From: Monilinia fructicola
Lineage: Eukaryota > Ascomycota > Leotiomycetes > Helotiales > Sclerotiniaceae
Assembly (NCBI GenBank): GCA_008692225.1
Contig: VICG01000011.1
Coordinates: 1,054,001 to 1,118,000, forward strand
Reading direction: 5' to 3'
DNA: 64,000 nucleotides
The translations under genes and the position numbers were made by a program. Positions 25,501 through 36,782 of the stretch are shown here, in pieces (position 1 is the first letter of the stretch; each line of letters starts with the position of its first letter). Under the pieces are notes generated by a model. That model was not told where the DNA came from. It did not search any database and saw nothing but the letters and a program-made list of their open reading frames with translations.

Positions 25501-28500
25501 AGAATTCGGCTAATCCACCAGTTGGGCTTTCTTCGACCACTTTGATAACCAGATTCGTTTCAGTTCCCGATGAACCCCCTTCTAACGTGATCGCGTTGTG
25601 TATCACGAAATCTTGTAGCTCAACCAATTGAAAGGGCTGTTTTCCATGCCCAAATAGATGGAGGGCAGCTTTCACAGCCATTATCAAATAGGCAGCAGCG
25701 GGAAACAAGACTTGGTCTTGGAACTGATGACCTTGCAGCCACTCTACATCGGCAAGTTTAAGAATATTGCGCCAACGAACCTCCCGGGTATCCCCATTCG
25801 AGCTTGGGTAGCCTAACAATTCATGGAATGGAGTGCTGCGTGTACGCCAAGCTTTGGACTTCTTAGATTCTTTGAGCATGGGCTTATCATGGTCCCAAGG
25901 GTATGGCGAAAAACCTTTATGGACTCGTGGTATTTTCCAATTAGGCCCATTGCAAGACTTTTGGAAGGCTTTAAAGTCAACAGATAGAGTTGATGAATCG
26001 ATGTTCCTCCAAACAAAACCAAGCGCATTGGAGAACGTTTTGACTGAATTTTTTTCTCTTTCAAGCACGCCATAATATGGAAGCTCGTTGTCTGATGCAA
26101 CTTTAATACACTCAGTGGTAGGTCCTTTCAAGGCTGGATGTGGTCCTATCTCAAGGACAAGGTTGAAATGCTCTTTGCTGATTGCTGAAATAATAGCAGA
26201 AGAAAACAAGACAGGCTTGGTCATATTATCGGCCCAGTACGTATGTTCGAATGAGACTGTAGAACTCATGCTCCGATGATCACTTCGCTTATAAACACTG
26301 GAATACCAGTTGCAAGAGCCTTTAAAAGTGTTCCTTTTCGGAAGAATGTTGGCTTTCTGGAGTGACTCGATATATGGCTCTCGAACACACTCCATGTGAT
26401 GGGAATGGTAAGCAGTGTCGACTTTGAGTATCCTAGCAAATATGGCTTTCTCATCAAGAATCTCTTTTGCTTCATCAATAGCGTTGCTATCTCCTGCAAG
26501 AGTGACACTAGAAGGGGAGTTGATTGCAGCGACATTAATTCTACCCAAGAAGTATTTTCGAAGACAAAAGTCCGCTGCATCTTCAGGAGCCATTCCCACG
26601 GCCATCATCTTTCCAGAGTTTGACCCTGAAACCTTCGACTGATGAGTATGATAGCCTCTGTAATATGCAATTACAATTGCATCAGTAGCTGTTAAAACAT
26701 CAGCCGAATATGCAGCAGCAATCTCTCCGGACGAGTGACCGATGACAGCACTAAAGGTTATGCCAGACGCTTTCAACAAATCAACCAAAGCTATCTGAAT
26801 AGCTGTGCATAAGGGTTGCGAAATCTCTGCTGACAAAGACCGTTCGGGATTGTTTTGGTTCATTAACTCTTTTGTTAGAGACCAAGTTGGGCCATTTGCA
26901 ATTTCTTCGAGTGCTAACTCGAGAGACTCGATAGTGCGTCTGAAAGACGCCGAATGCAAAAACAGTTCCGTGCCCATAGACACCCATTGAGCCCCCTGCC
27001 CTGTAAAGACGCCTAAGATATGGGCTTCCGAGGCCTTCACTACCTTGGTACCTATAGGGTATTGTTTTTTTTCCTTGATTGCAGATTCCAGACTTGTGAC
27101 AAGTTCCTCTTTGTCAACCGCCGCAAAAGAAGCTCTGTATGTCAAATGTGACCGTCGTAATTGAAGAGTCCATGCTAATCGGTGAAGTTCAATGTCATTC
27201 TTGCTCTTTAGCGCCTCACAAAGTGAAACAATTGTAGCTTCGAGGGCCGTATGGGAGTTTGCCGACACAACAAACGGTCCCCAACAGAACGATTTAGAGC
27301 TAGCTTTGGTACTACTAGACTCATTATCCCAACTTTCCACAATAGCATGGGCATTTGTACCTGGAAAAGAGTCAGCTGTCTGTCAGGGTTTCTTCGGACA
27401 AGCACTCCGTACCACCAAATCCAAAACTGTTGACACTGGCCCGTCTTGGTACCCCCGTCGGTAATTTTGGCCACTGTTGCAGGCTTCTTGGCACTTCCAA
27501 ACCACCATAATAGGGCTCTATTGCTGGGTTGAGCTGGTTAAAGTGGAGATTTGGTGGAATCATTCCGTTTTGGATAGCTAGTGAGACTTTCAGGACGCTC
27601 GCGAGTCCAGCTGCACCCTCTAAATGTCCAATAACAGTTTTGATAGAACCAACCAGAATTTTCTCATTTTTGAGCCTCTCAGTCCTTAACAAGCTATTAA
27701 GCGCTTCCTGATGCAACGTTCGAAAGAAGGTTGCGTCAATGGCCTCTGCTTCCTTCGGGTCCCCTGCGGGTGTTCCTATATTGAGTTAGTGATTTATGCG
27801 ATGATAGCCGGGTACAAAAAATTGAATGAAGTTACCCGTTCCATGTGCCTCAAAATATTGGCAGCGATCTTCCTCGATTTTGCAGTTTAGGCCACATTTT
27901 TCATATGTTGACTTTATCAGTTCGGCTTGAGAAGCCGCGTTTGGAACAGTAAGACCTGTTGAACGACCATCTTGATTGACGCCTGTATTCCTTATTATAC
28001 TTTCTACGTCGTCATAGTCGTCAATGGCTCGCTCTAGAGTCTTGATAACAACTGCAGCATATCCTTCACCACGAGCATATCCATCAGCATGGATATCCCA
28101 CATGCGTGATCGACCATTTGGAGAAATCATTCGAAGCTTTGGTCATCAGTTTTTTGCGTGTATCGTACAGAGTAAATTATCACTTACACTGGACAGAAAG
28201 CTGAAAACCTCAGGACTGAGTATCGAATTCACTCCAATGACGACCGCCATATTGCACTCTCCGCTTCTGAGTGATTGAACTGCCAGATGCAGAGCGACAA
28301 GACTAGACGAACAAGCTGTATCTATACTTATAGAAGGTCCTTTCCAGTCAAAGACGTACGAAACCCGGTTTGCCAAGATAGAACGAGCAATACCTGTGCC
28401 AGTATACTGCGGGTGACAGTCCAGATCCCGTAGTATGATATCGCGATAATCGTCTGACATTTGACCTACAAACACACCGGTTGATGATCCTTTGAGCTGT

Positions 28501-28915
28501 GACAAGGAGTATCCAGCACACTCTATAGCTTCATAAACGATTTCCAAGGTTATGCGCTGTTGAGGATCCATTGACTCGGCTTCTCTGGCACTGATCTTGA
28601 AGAAATCGTTATCAAAGGTCCACGGATCATCCTCCAGGAGGTAGGCTTTCGTCACGTTGGATGTCTAGCATGTCTGGTATTAATATCAGATATCATTGTA
28701 AAATACAAAAAGATTATACTGACTCCTGCATGCTCTGCTTTTGGGTGATAAAACCCAGCAGCATTGAAACGGTTATTCTGGATTTCGGCTGCAAGGTCAA
28801 TGGGGAATTTAAGAAGGTCCCATAACTTGCTTGGAGAATGAGAACCACCAGGCAATCGGCAGCTGCTGCCAACAATGGCAATTGCCTCCAATGAATCACT
28901 TGCTATATCCTGCAT
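16563..28915 (-). CDS. highly reducing PKS-NRPS hybrid synthase with terminal reductase
   Basis: Makes a polyketide chain and condenses it with one amino acid. Exons are 28724-28915, 28188-28664, 27836-28136, 27413-27775 and 16563-27360 (introns 51-60 nt). Approximate domains and key residues: KS 10-440 (Cys182, His321, His374); AT 560-880 (GHSSG, Ser654); DH 955-1250 (His989, Asp1164); MT 1390-1580 (EVGAGTG near 1440); remnant ER-like linker without a nucleotide loop; KR 2130-2310 (GLAGEVG, Tyr2275); ACP 2415-2490 (Ser2447); C 2575-3010 (HHIALDG near 2705); A 3040-3480 ([11 protein letters not shown] near 3193); T (GGSS near 3613); R 3715-4040 (TGATGFIG near 3718, Tyr3865 in YxxxK). One base is missing at GG 16817-16818; corrected length is 4043 residues, normal for the class. 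Because R keeps its Tyr and Lys, reductive release is expected rather than Dieckmann cyclisation. With no ER, a trans-ER partner may be needed. Product unknown. Confidence 0.97.
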
Positions 28916-30336
28916 ATTTTGTATACTTCTTTGAATCTTTTGATTTGTATTAGATGGTGCTGCAATTGAGAGATGTGATACAATATATTAGAGGGTTGAT
29001 GATAAAGCAGGAGGTAAAGCAGTAGGCAGCATCCGGCAGGTATTTCCTTATGCGGATAATTAAGGAGCTGTAGACTCAGTCCATGCCCATCATCAGTCGT
29101 GTAAGAGCAATTTTATTGGACGTGGTGTATGTGATTGTAGAACTCGGGAGCAGTCATCTTCAACTGAAATATTGGCTGACTCTTGGGTCTGGGGCCAAAA
29201 CGGAAGCGAGCACCATCCATTCTGGTATCTATAGTACTGGTAAAGGGAATTATCGGGCCTGAATATTCTATCATCAGGCACAAAAGTAGTTGGCGACATA
29301 ATTCAAATGCCGGCTCGTGAATGGGAAAAAGGGAGATGTCTCTTCAACCTCTACTTTCATGGAATCGACACAAACTGGTGAATATAATACTCAATTAATG
29401 GTATTCTCCAAGTCAAACATTGTCTCTCATCTTGCCTAGGATAGAGAAGCCGGCATTTGAGTTGTCGAAATGGAGAATACAGTTTGTATTTTGGTAGACT
29501 TTCCACAGGCGAGATGACAGAACCTGATCCTCACCATCTATAACAGATCACAGGCATCTTCACTAGCTACGTGGGTATTCTGGAGGTTTGAATGGAGAGA
29601 TGCCATCGCCTAATAGTAATAGCGATGGAAGCATCTCTCACGACTATGGCAACAGGTCAACCAATACCAAGGATCCGAAGAAACAACAGAGGGCCAAGAT
29701 GAAAAGGCAGAAATCAAAATGAAGCATGTAGTCTTGAAAGAAATCATGGGGACTGCTTTGACTCTGAAATCTAAAGAGTCGGATGTCGCGAGAATCTAAT
29801 TTTGGTTGAAGAAAATGCACAATTGCGGCGAAAATATGACTGCGACTCGTGTTGAGGTTCAAATGCGGCGCAGCCCAATAACTATGGAGGTGTGACATTT
29901 TTGCAGAAGTGAGTGATCAGCGCAGATGTACATCCATTTCGGGTATTGAGTGTAAAATCCGAGGGTATGCGTCCCTGCCATTCTGCTGGATATCACCGAC
30001 ATCAAGGTCGAGATGGTTAACGGATAAATCGGCTCATTATAAAACTATAAGACGAACTCGAACAGGGTCAGCATACTATCGCGAGAATCTCAACTTGTTG
30101 CTTTGCATATGTCTCTATGAGGCGACTCTTAAATCGGCGACAAGACTGTTTTTTGAAGGTCGTTTTCTGGGAGAATTCACTCTTAGAACTACCCCGCAGA
30201 GCAAAGGCGCACCTAATTAACTCAGACATTTCTTGGCACCTGTAAGATAAATACCACTGAAATATCTCTTCTTTGCTGAAATTCTTGGCCAGGAAACACA
30301 ACTCTCTTCCTTTACCTTCTATCAACCACCATCAAA
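28916..30336. promoter_or_regulatory. bidirectional promoter, PKS-NRPS and EthD gene
   Basis: A 1.42-kb head-to-head spacer. A TATAAAA word sits at 30038-30044, 293 nt before the EthD start codon. The 12-mer CAAATGCCGGCT occurs at 29304-29315 on the plus strand and at 29448-29459 on the minus strand, centred on GCCGGC, so it is a candidate site for a shared regulator. The short open frames inside show no coding character. Confidence 0.6.
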
Positions 30337-30820
30337 ATGTCTTCCGCCCCTGCACAAAATAAAGGCCAGCCTTTGAAATACACTGTCACCCACTACCGAA
30401 AACCAGAGCATACCCATGAGGAATTCATCAAGTGGATTGTCGAGGAGCATATTCCGCTTGCTGTACCACTCTTCAAGAAGTACGGCGTTACTAGGTATTC
30501 GCTCGTAAGTACTTACTTATCTTGTCGTTAAGATATTGCAATGTTAAGATATCCAGTTCGTTACGCCAGCCGCTCCCAACGATCAAATGAAACAGGTGCT
30601 TGGACAATTTCGACCAACCTGGGAGTACGCCGATTTTGATTGTTTCATCGAATACTTGCTTCCCGATTTGGAGTCTGTCACGAAGCTCATGGCCGACCCG
30701 GATTGGCCTGCTGCCATCAAGAATCAAGATGACTGGGTCGACATGTCAAGAGCCTTGGTCTCGGTTGGATACGAGACTCCATATTTGTTGGATGGTGAGA
30801 TCGTAAATCTGCCACAATAA
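30337..30820 (+). CDS. EthD-domain protein (dimeric alpha-beta barrel)
   Basis: Small protein of 143 residues with no indels. Exons are 30337-30504 and 30557-30820; the 52-nt intron joins TRYSL to FVTPAAPN in frame. The fold is recognised from the EthD pattern: YTVTHYRKPEHTHEEF near the N-terminus, HIPLAVPLFKKYGVTRYS, and ADFDCFIEYLLPDLESVTKLMADPDW, where the xDPxW block near the end is typical. EthD/DABB barrels in fungal polyketide pathways can act on unstable intermediates, for example as decarboxylases, cyclases or dehydratases. Its divergent position facing the PKS-NRPS suggests a tailoring job. The exact reaction cannot be told from the sequence. Confidence 0.85.
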
Positions 30821-32365
30821 TTGGTACACCGGGACGTTGAGATTACGGATGGTGTGGGAGGGGAAGGGAATGAATGGGGTCTGGGTAATAGAAAGTACCA
30901 GTAGCTAGCATCCCAGAATGGAATATCTTCATGCCGAAACAAAATCGATCGTATGCCCTGTAAATGTGTCCGCTCCAGAAATTTCTGGCTCTTCTTCATG
31001 ATCTGTCTTGTTGCACTATACATAGTACTCTTCTTCCATGAATCAAGATTGATTGATGGGCTAGATCTATAAGCCGTTGGGACTCATTCGCTGAATGGTT
31101 GCGCACCCCTTGATGTTGCTCTATTTTATCCAATCCAAGATCTATATGAACCCTTGAGAGAACTCTGTCACACAGGAATGAGACCTCATTGAATTTTACT
31201 TTAACGTCCGTGCATTACCCTACCCCATGGGGGGGGACAGATGCTAGGTAGAAGGTAAACGCGCCAATAGGATTTGGTTCTTTAACCCGGAGACGGTTTT
31301 CATAAAGTGCCAGGCCGTTATACTGCAGGGCATCGGGATATATCTGCCGTAAGAAAAGTTTGCATATTTGTGGATTGCAACCCTTCAAATACCCGAAGAC
31401 CGAGTATGCAATACGGAATATGGACTTTGGACATGTCGAATTTCACCGATGGTGTTCACACCATGTCATCCTGGGTAAATAACGGTGCAACAATCTAAAA
31501 TGATGACTTTATGTCACACATATCAAATAGATGCGTCCTGCAGTATTGAGTGCCGAGCAGCTTGTCTACTTGTTCAACTGCCGGGGGTAATCGTCCTGTT
31601 TCAATCGGAACAGCATGAGAAGTGCTGTATTCCGCAGATCGTGCGAGTTCATCAGATTTTGCTTATAAAGCATCCCCTTCAGAGTCTTCTCTTCGGTGTC
31701 CTTCATCCTATGATTGGCTCTCTCGTCTCTTCGGTGTCCTTCATCCTCTCCCAGTGGCGTAGCGTGTAAAGTAATTTTCGCCTGTTTTGTGCCTCTCAAA
31801 GTTCTCCAATCGCGTAGGATTCAGTATGTGAAAACGCGCGTGAAGGCACATCACTTAGTACAGCCATCAAGCCACTGAAGCGCGCGTATACTGTCTAGGA
31901 TTGGTTAATGAATCCTAGGATCATTCCAAAGGATTATGCCTAGAACGAGGAAATCATCCCACTTTCTGGGATGGAAGACGACCTTCGAGAGGAGTGTTCA
32001 GATACGAGACTTTCTGTCCCACAACAATATGTATGATATGAAGGAATACACGTTCACAAGATTTAGCATATTCCGTTGGATGAAAAGCAAAAAGTTGGTT
32101 GTATTGAATTCTTCGAAAGACTTTGCTTGGTAATACAATAACCTTGGAAGCTGTTAGGTTGATCGAAGGGGGGAGGAAAAGAAAAAAGATTCCAAGTACG
32201 CTAGTTCTAATATTTTTTTACCCCACCTCCATTCCTTGCGCTCCCTTCTAGATGTCAAAAGTCCAATAGTAACAAACTCAAGGTGAGACAAATAAATGAC
32301 ATCTGAAAGTTTCAATATTGAATTGACAAACACTTCTATACCATTCTAAAATGATTGATGGTTGG
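30821..32365. other. spacer between EthD and MFS genes
   Basis: About 1.5 kb between convergent genes. Contains a 22-bp direct repeat (31688-31709 and 31726-31747) and a small palindrome CTAGGATT/AATCCTAG near 31897-31920. No gene is supported. Confidence 0.5.
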
Positions 32366-34144
32366 CTATTTCTCTGTGTCGCCTTCGCTCTTCTCTTCTC
32401 CAATGTCTCCGTTGCTCTTTTTAGTTGATTCTGCCGTCAAACCGAACTCGGTTTCCAATTCAGTACGCATAGGCATCTCTTTGGCAAGAAACGTTAGGAG
32501 AAAGCCCAATAATGCAAAGGCAAGACCCACTTGCCAGCATAATTTGAGACTGTCAACATAGATGCCTCTTATAATAAGCCTTAAGACTTGGGTTGTCATC
32601 CAAGCCTAATGCTGAGTATAAATACCCCCCAGCTCCTAAGGTGTAAGCTCCTCCTTTTTCCAGCAATGAGCGCGTAGTCTCATCATCCTGTAGGCGAGCT
32701 GCCAACAATGAATCAAATCTAGAGTTGAAAATAGAGAGAGGTATAGCAGCTCCCCAGATTGTCCCGAATCCCCGCATGAAAGCCCATGTGGCTGTTGCAG
32801 TAGCGACTTCTGATTCAGCCAGAGGGGTCAAAATTGTTTGCAGAGTCACTGGCATAATAATACCAATAGCGAGTGCTGCAATGATTTGAAACCCTACCCA
32901 ATGGCCCGTACTAGAGTTCTGGTCAAGCATCGTGAATAACCCAAACGCAATGGGAAAAACGGCAAATCCAAGTATAAGAAGCGGACGATAACGTCCTATC
33001 TTGGTCATGATTCCGCCACTCAATATTGTGAAGGGCATGCATACAGCAGCTGTAGGTAATATATTGACTCCTGATCTGAACGCGGAGCCTCTCAGGACGG
33101 CTTGGAAATAAATAGGCAAAATAAATAGGATCCAAAATATTAGCATATTGTGGATAAAGGCGCACCAGAAACCCACGAGTGATGTTCGGTTTGCGAAAAG
33201 CCTGAGAGGCGTTGATGGTTCTGAAGTTTTCGACTCAAATAAGAGGAACACAAAGATCCCCACTAAGCCCAGGTTAATGGTACTATCGTTCTCCAGGATG
33301 ACCAAGGCTCTTGACCACCACCCCAAGTTAACGCAATGAGAATCGAAGTTACGGCGGCGATGAGGATGGCGTTTCCTGTGATGTCGATTCTTCTGAGTGA
33401 AGGTAGAGATACTCTTGACCCCTTTGGCAATGCTCCGAGAGATGCGATGACCATGGCGAGTGTCAACCCAGATAGTGGGAGATTCAAATAGAAGATCCAT
33501 CTCCAAGTAACTCTTGTTGAAAATACACCACCGATCAAGGGCCCGATTGTAGTAGAAATGGCATATATGCCAAGATGAAGCCCATAAACTTGCCGCGCTC
33601 TCGTAATGGAACCAAGTCACAAACTACCAGCTCCACCATAGTATTGATCCCAGCACAGCCGATACCTTGAACCGCACGGCCAGTTATGAGGGCACCGAGA
33701 TTAGGAGCTGGACCTGAAATTGCCGACCCAACTGCAAAAATCAATATGGAGATGAGTGTCGTTGCACGGCGACCGAAGATGTCTGCCGCCTGGCCAAATA
33801 CCGGCGTAAAAGCGGTCGTGGTGAGTAGGTAGGCGTTGGCAATCCACGCAAAGCCTTGACTAGTTCCAAAGTCCTTGATTATTGAAGGCATCGCGGTTGA
33901 TACAGCGGTGGCGTCTAAACCAGCTAGAAGGCTCAACACCGCCATTGATGTCATGATGGCCTTTAACGTGTTAGTTTTGAATACATGCAAAACTTTATTC
34001 ACGATACTTCAGTGAGTAGTTACTTACCCAGAAATGCCATCCCCGATGCTGCATTTCAGATGTGGGCTCTTCAACTATTGCTATTTTGGTGGGGGGCTCA
34101 ATGTTTGGTTCAATGTCAGAAGTTCTCTGGATATCAACTATCAT
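32366..34144 (-). CDS. MFS drug/toxin exporter, DHA2 (14-helix) type
   Basis: Proton-driven plasma-membrane exporter candidate for the PKS-NRPS product. Exons are 34028-34144 and 32366-33960; the 67-nt intron joins the 39-residue cytoplasmic N-terminus (ending HRGWHFW) to helix 1. Family marks: helix 1 LLAGLDATAVSTAMPSI, the loop motif GQAADIFGRRATT, GRAVQGIGCAG, GPLIGGVFSTRVTWRWIFYLNLP (motif C) and a C-terminal hydrophilic tail. Three indels break the frame: near 33562-33570 (one missing), GG 33272-33273 (one missing) and near 32570-32577 (one extra). Corrected length is 570 residues, normal for the group. It lies convergent to the EthD gene and divergent from the SAT4-like gene. Confidence 0.9.
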
Positions 34145-35189
34145 TTTTGCAGGTTAAAGAGTACTTTGTGTTCTAGAGAAGAATATGATAGACGAAGAAG
34201 ATAAAATCGTATATACGCATATCCTAAGTCATTTCAACACCCTTACGGCGAAGTAATGATTCAGTTATTACATGACAGCATTTTACTGTGTCACACCTTG
34301 CGGCGCAGTGGGTTTTATTGTGTTGGTGGTTGTACGCAGCACCACTGCCTTGCAGATATGCATTGATTACTGCATAAGCACTCCCAGGAATACATTCCGG
34401 AGAACCTCTGTTCTAGACACGGGATCTAATCCATTGGTGAAACAATATGCGTCTTTCAGAAGCATAATGATAGGTAGGTATTAAGAGATTAATCGTTTGA
34501 TTGATATGCTTATATATTACAGTCAACAATATCCATAACCCCAGTCCCCCGGGTTTGGAGATTTCGGCTGAATGTGACCGCCCGACCACACATGTAGAAA
34601 ATACGTAAGTCTTACCTTCTTTCTCTTTGAAGAAAACATGATCATTTTGGCAAAAACCAAGATTACAAAATGCCACAACTGGCCCTCAATGTAGGATCTA
34701 GCTAGGTAATTATAGACCATATCCGCAAGGATAATTCGACTCAAAGCCATGCAATACACTGCTACTGGATTTATCCCGACATACATGCTCCTTGAAGAGA
34801 TTATGACTGCATGGCCACTCAGTCGTCTTCGGACGACCGAGTATATGCCAAAGTTAGGAGAGAAAAGTCGTATCCATGGCCAGCGTAATGCCCACGTTCC
34901 AACGCTTTAATCGTATTTTCTCCTATAGAAGGATGAAGAATGATACCCCCTGGATCAACAGAAGATAAGATTGTAAAACAAGCCATCACATATGATTAAA
35001 ATGCCTCTTGTCAGATACTGGGGTATGTCTTTATCGACAAGTTTGTACTTTTGATTCCAAATACTCAGCGGCACCGAGCGACTACTCCTAACTCTCCTAA
35101 CAAGAGCTTTTGCATTCTCCACCGATCAATCACTTGGCTACCTCGCGAATTCAGTACAATAAGATATACCTTTACATACTCAGGCTATC
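34145..35189. promoter_or_regulatory. bidirectional promoter, MFS and SAT4-like genes
   Basis: A 1.05-kb head-to-head spacer. At 34822-34837 GTCGTC and GACGAC flank TTCG, a perfect 6-bp inverted repeat that would form a C(UUCG)G tetraloop hairpin if transcribed. No other site can be named. Confidence 0.5.
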
Positions 35190-36470
35190 ATGCTCTACAT
35201 GCTGTCGTCGTCGGTTTTCCCACGGCAGGCTATCAATTTAGAGGGGCCTACTATTCCTGCACCAACTGGCTCTGTATCTATCTTAGATAATCCGCCAAAC
35301 GGCAATCATATTGCTATTCCGATCATCACAGTTTGTGTTGTCGTTTCTGCCATCTTCTACTTGGTCCGATTCTATGCGAAGTATCTTGTCGAGGAGTTTC
35401 ATGTATCTGATTGTAGGTGATCGATACCATCTTAACTCTCCAGAGTACGAACTGACTCATTAGTAGACTTAACAGTAGTGGCCTTCGTATGTTGATCTAT
35501 TCGAGAACTTCTTGACTGTGGCTCCAACTGACTAAACCTTGAGCCTCTTTATTGGGTTTATGTCTATTACAGTTATAGACTGAGCTGGACGCCTGGATAC
35601 CTTGTTCACGAATGGGACATTCGTCTGAAAGATATCGCGGCGTTCTCATATGTATGTTGTTGTTCTCTCTTGCCTGGTTACAACGCTAACCATCTCATTG
35701 TATATAAACAGGTGTGCTGGCTCGCTACTCTTTTCTACTTGTGGATCATCGCTTTGGTCAAATGCGCTATCTTGCTGGAATGGACTACCATATTTGTGCC
35801 CAACCGAAAACGTAGCATATTTGCCTGGGCTTGTTTTGCTACATGTGGTGCCATTTGTTGCTTCTCGATCATCATATTCATCATGGACCTTGTAAATTGC
35901 ACCCCTTTCCGTCATAACTGGGACCCCTTAATCCCCGGTGGGTTCTGCCGTTTCAGTGTCCCAAGAGCCAGCGTCGCGTCGGCCGTAACCAACCTCGTGC
36001 TCGACCTTGTCCCAATTCTTCTGGCACAAAATGCCATCTGGAAGCTGCACATGTCGTGGGAAAAGAAAAATTGGCATTAGTTTCATATTTCTGATTGGCA
36101 TAACGTAAGCACACCGTGCAAGATCATCCTCAAATACACTTTACTAACGATATTTCGATGAAATAGAGGTTGTGCTGCAGGCATAGTCCGACTATACTTC
36201 GCGACCCGGTTCCTCTCATCGAACGATGCAACCTACTTCTTTTCTATTGTGGGACTCTGCTCTTTGTGTGAGACAACCTGCGCCAACTTGATCTTGTGTG
36301 TACCTTACACCCCAAGAGCTCTATCCGGAATCAAGCAGACCAAATTAATTACAGGGTTGAGGTCCTACATGAGTTTGAATAGCAATTCTAACTACATCAA
36401 TAATTCAGAGGGTTTTGGAGAGGCTAAGGAAATACCCTTGTTGCCATTAGAAAAACGCGGAGGTCAGTGA
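35190..36470 (+). CDS. SAT4/Pth11-like seven-helix integral membrane protein
   Basis: Member of the fungal rhodopsin-like (SAT4, DUF3405-type) membrane family, related to Pth11-like receptors. Exons are 35190-35412, 35464-35486, 35544-35651, 35712-36104 and 36167-36470; introns are 51-62 nt. Family blocks: GPTIPAPTGSVSILDNPPNGN, then helix 1 (IAIPIITVCVVVSAIFYLVRFYAKY), SWTPGYLVHEWDIRLKD, WLATLFYLWIIALVKCAILLEW, the conserved NCTPFRHNWDPLIPGGFCR and a last pair of helices. One extra A in the run 36066-36070 is the only break; corrected length is 349 residues. The 23-nt second exon is my least certain call. Such proteins are common beside fungal metabolite genes, but whether this one senses the product or is only a neighbour cannot be told. 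Confidence 0.85.
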
Positions 36471-36782
36471 TTGGAGCTATGGGAAGTAGAAATGATCCAG
36501 AAATTTCAAGAAATTTTGTCGAGCTTTCAGCCTTCAATCTCATGTAATACTCACAACATAAGCTTTTCAATGATCTATTTCAAAATTGGCAACGGACTTG
36601 AAGACTAATTTTGTGGTAATGTATACCATGTTCCTTTGCTGAACTGATTTTTCACTATTTACTTATTTGATTGCTCAAGATGGATTTTCCCAAGAGCTAC
36701 AACCATCACTCGATGTAGACCAGTTCTTAACCACCAAGACTATCTCTGATCAGCAAGGAATTTTTTTAGTTTTAGCGCTACA

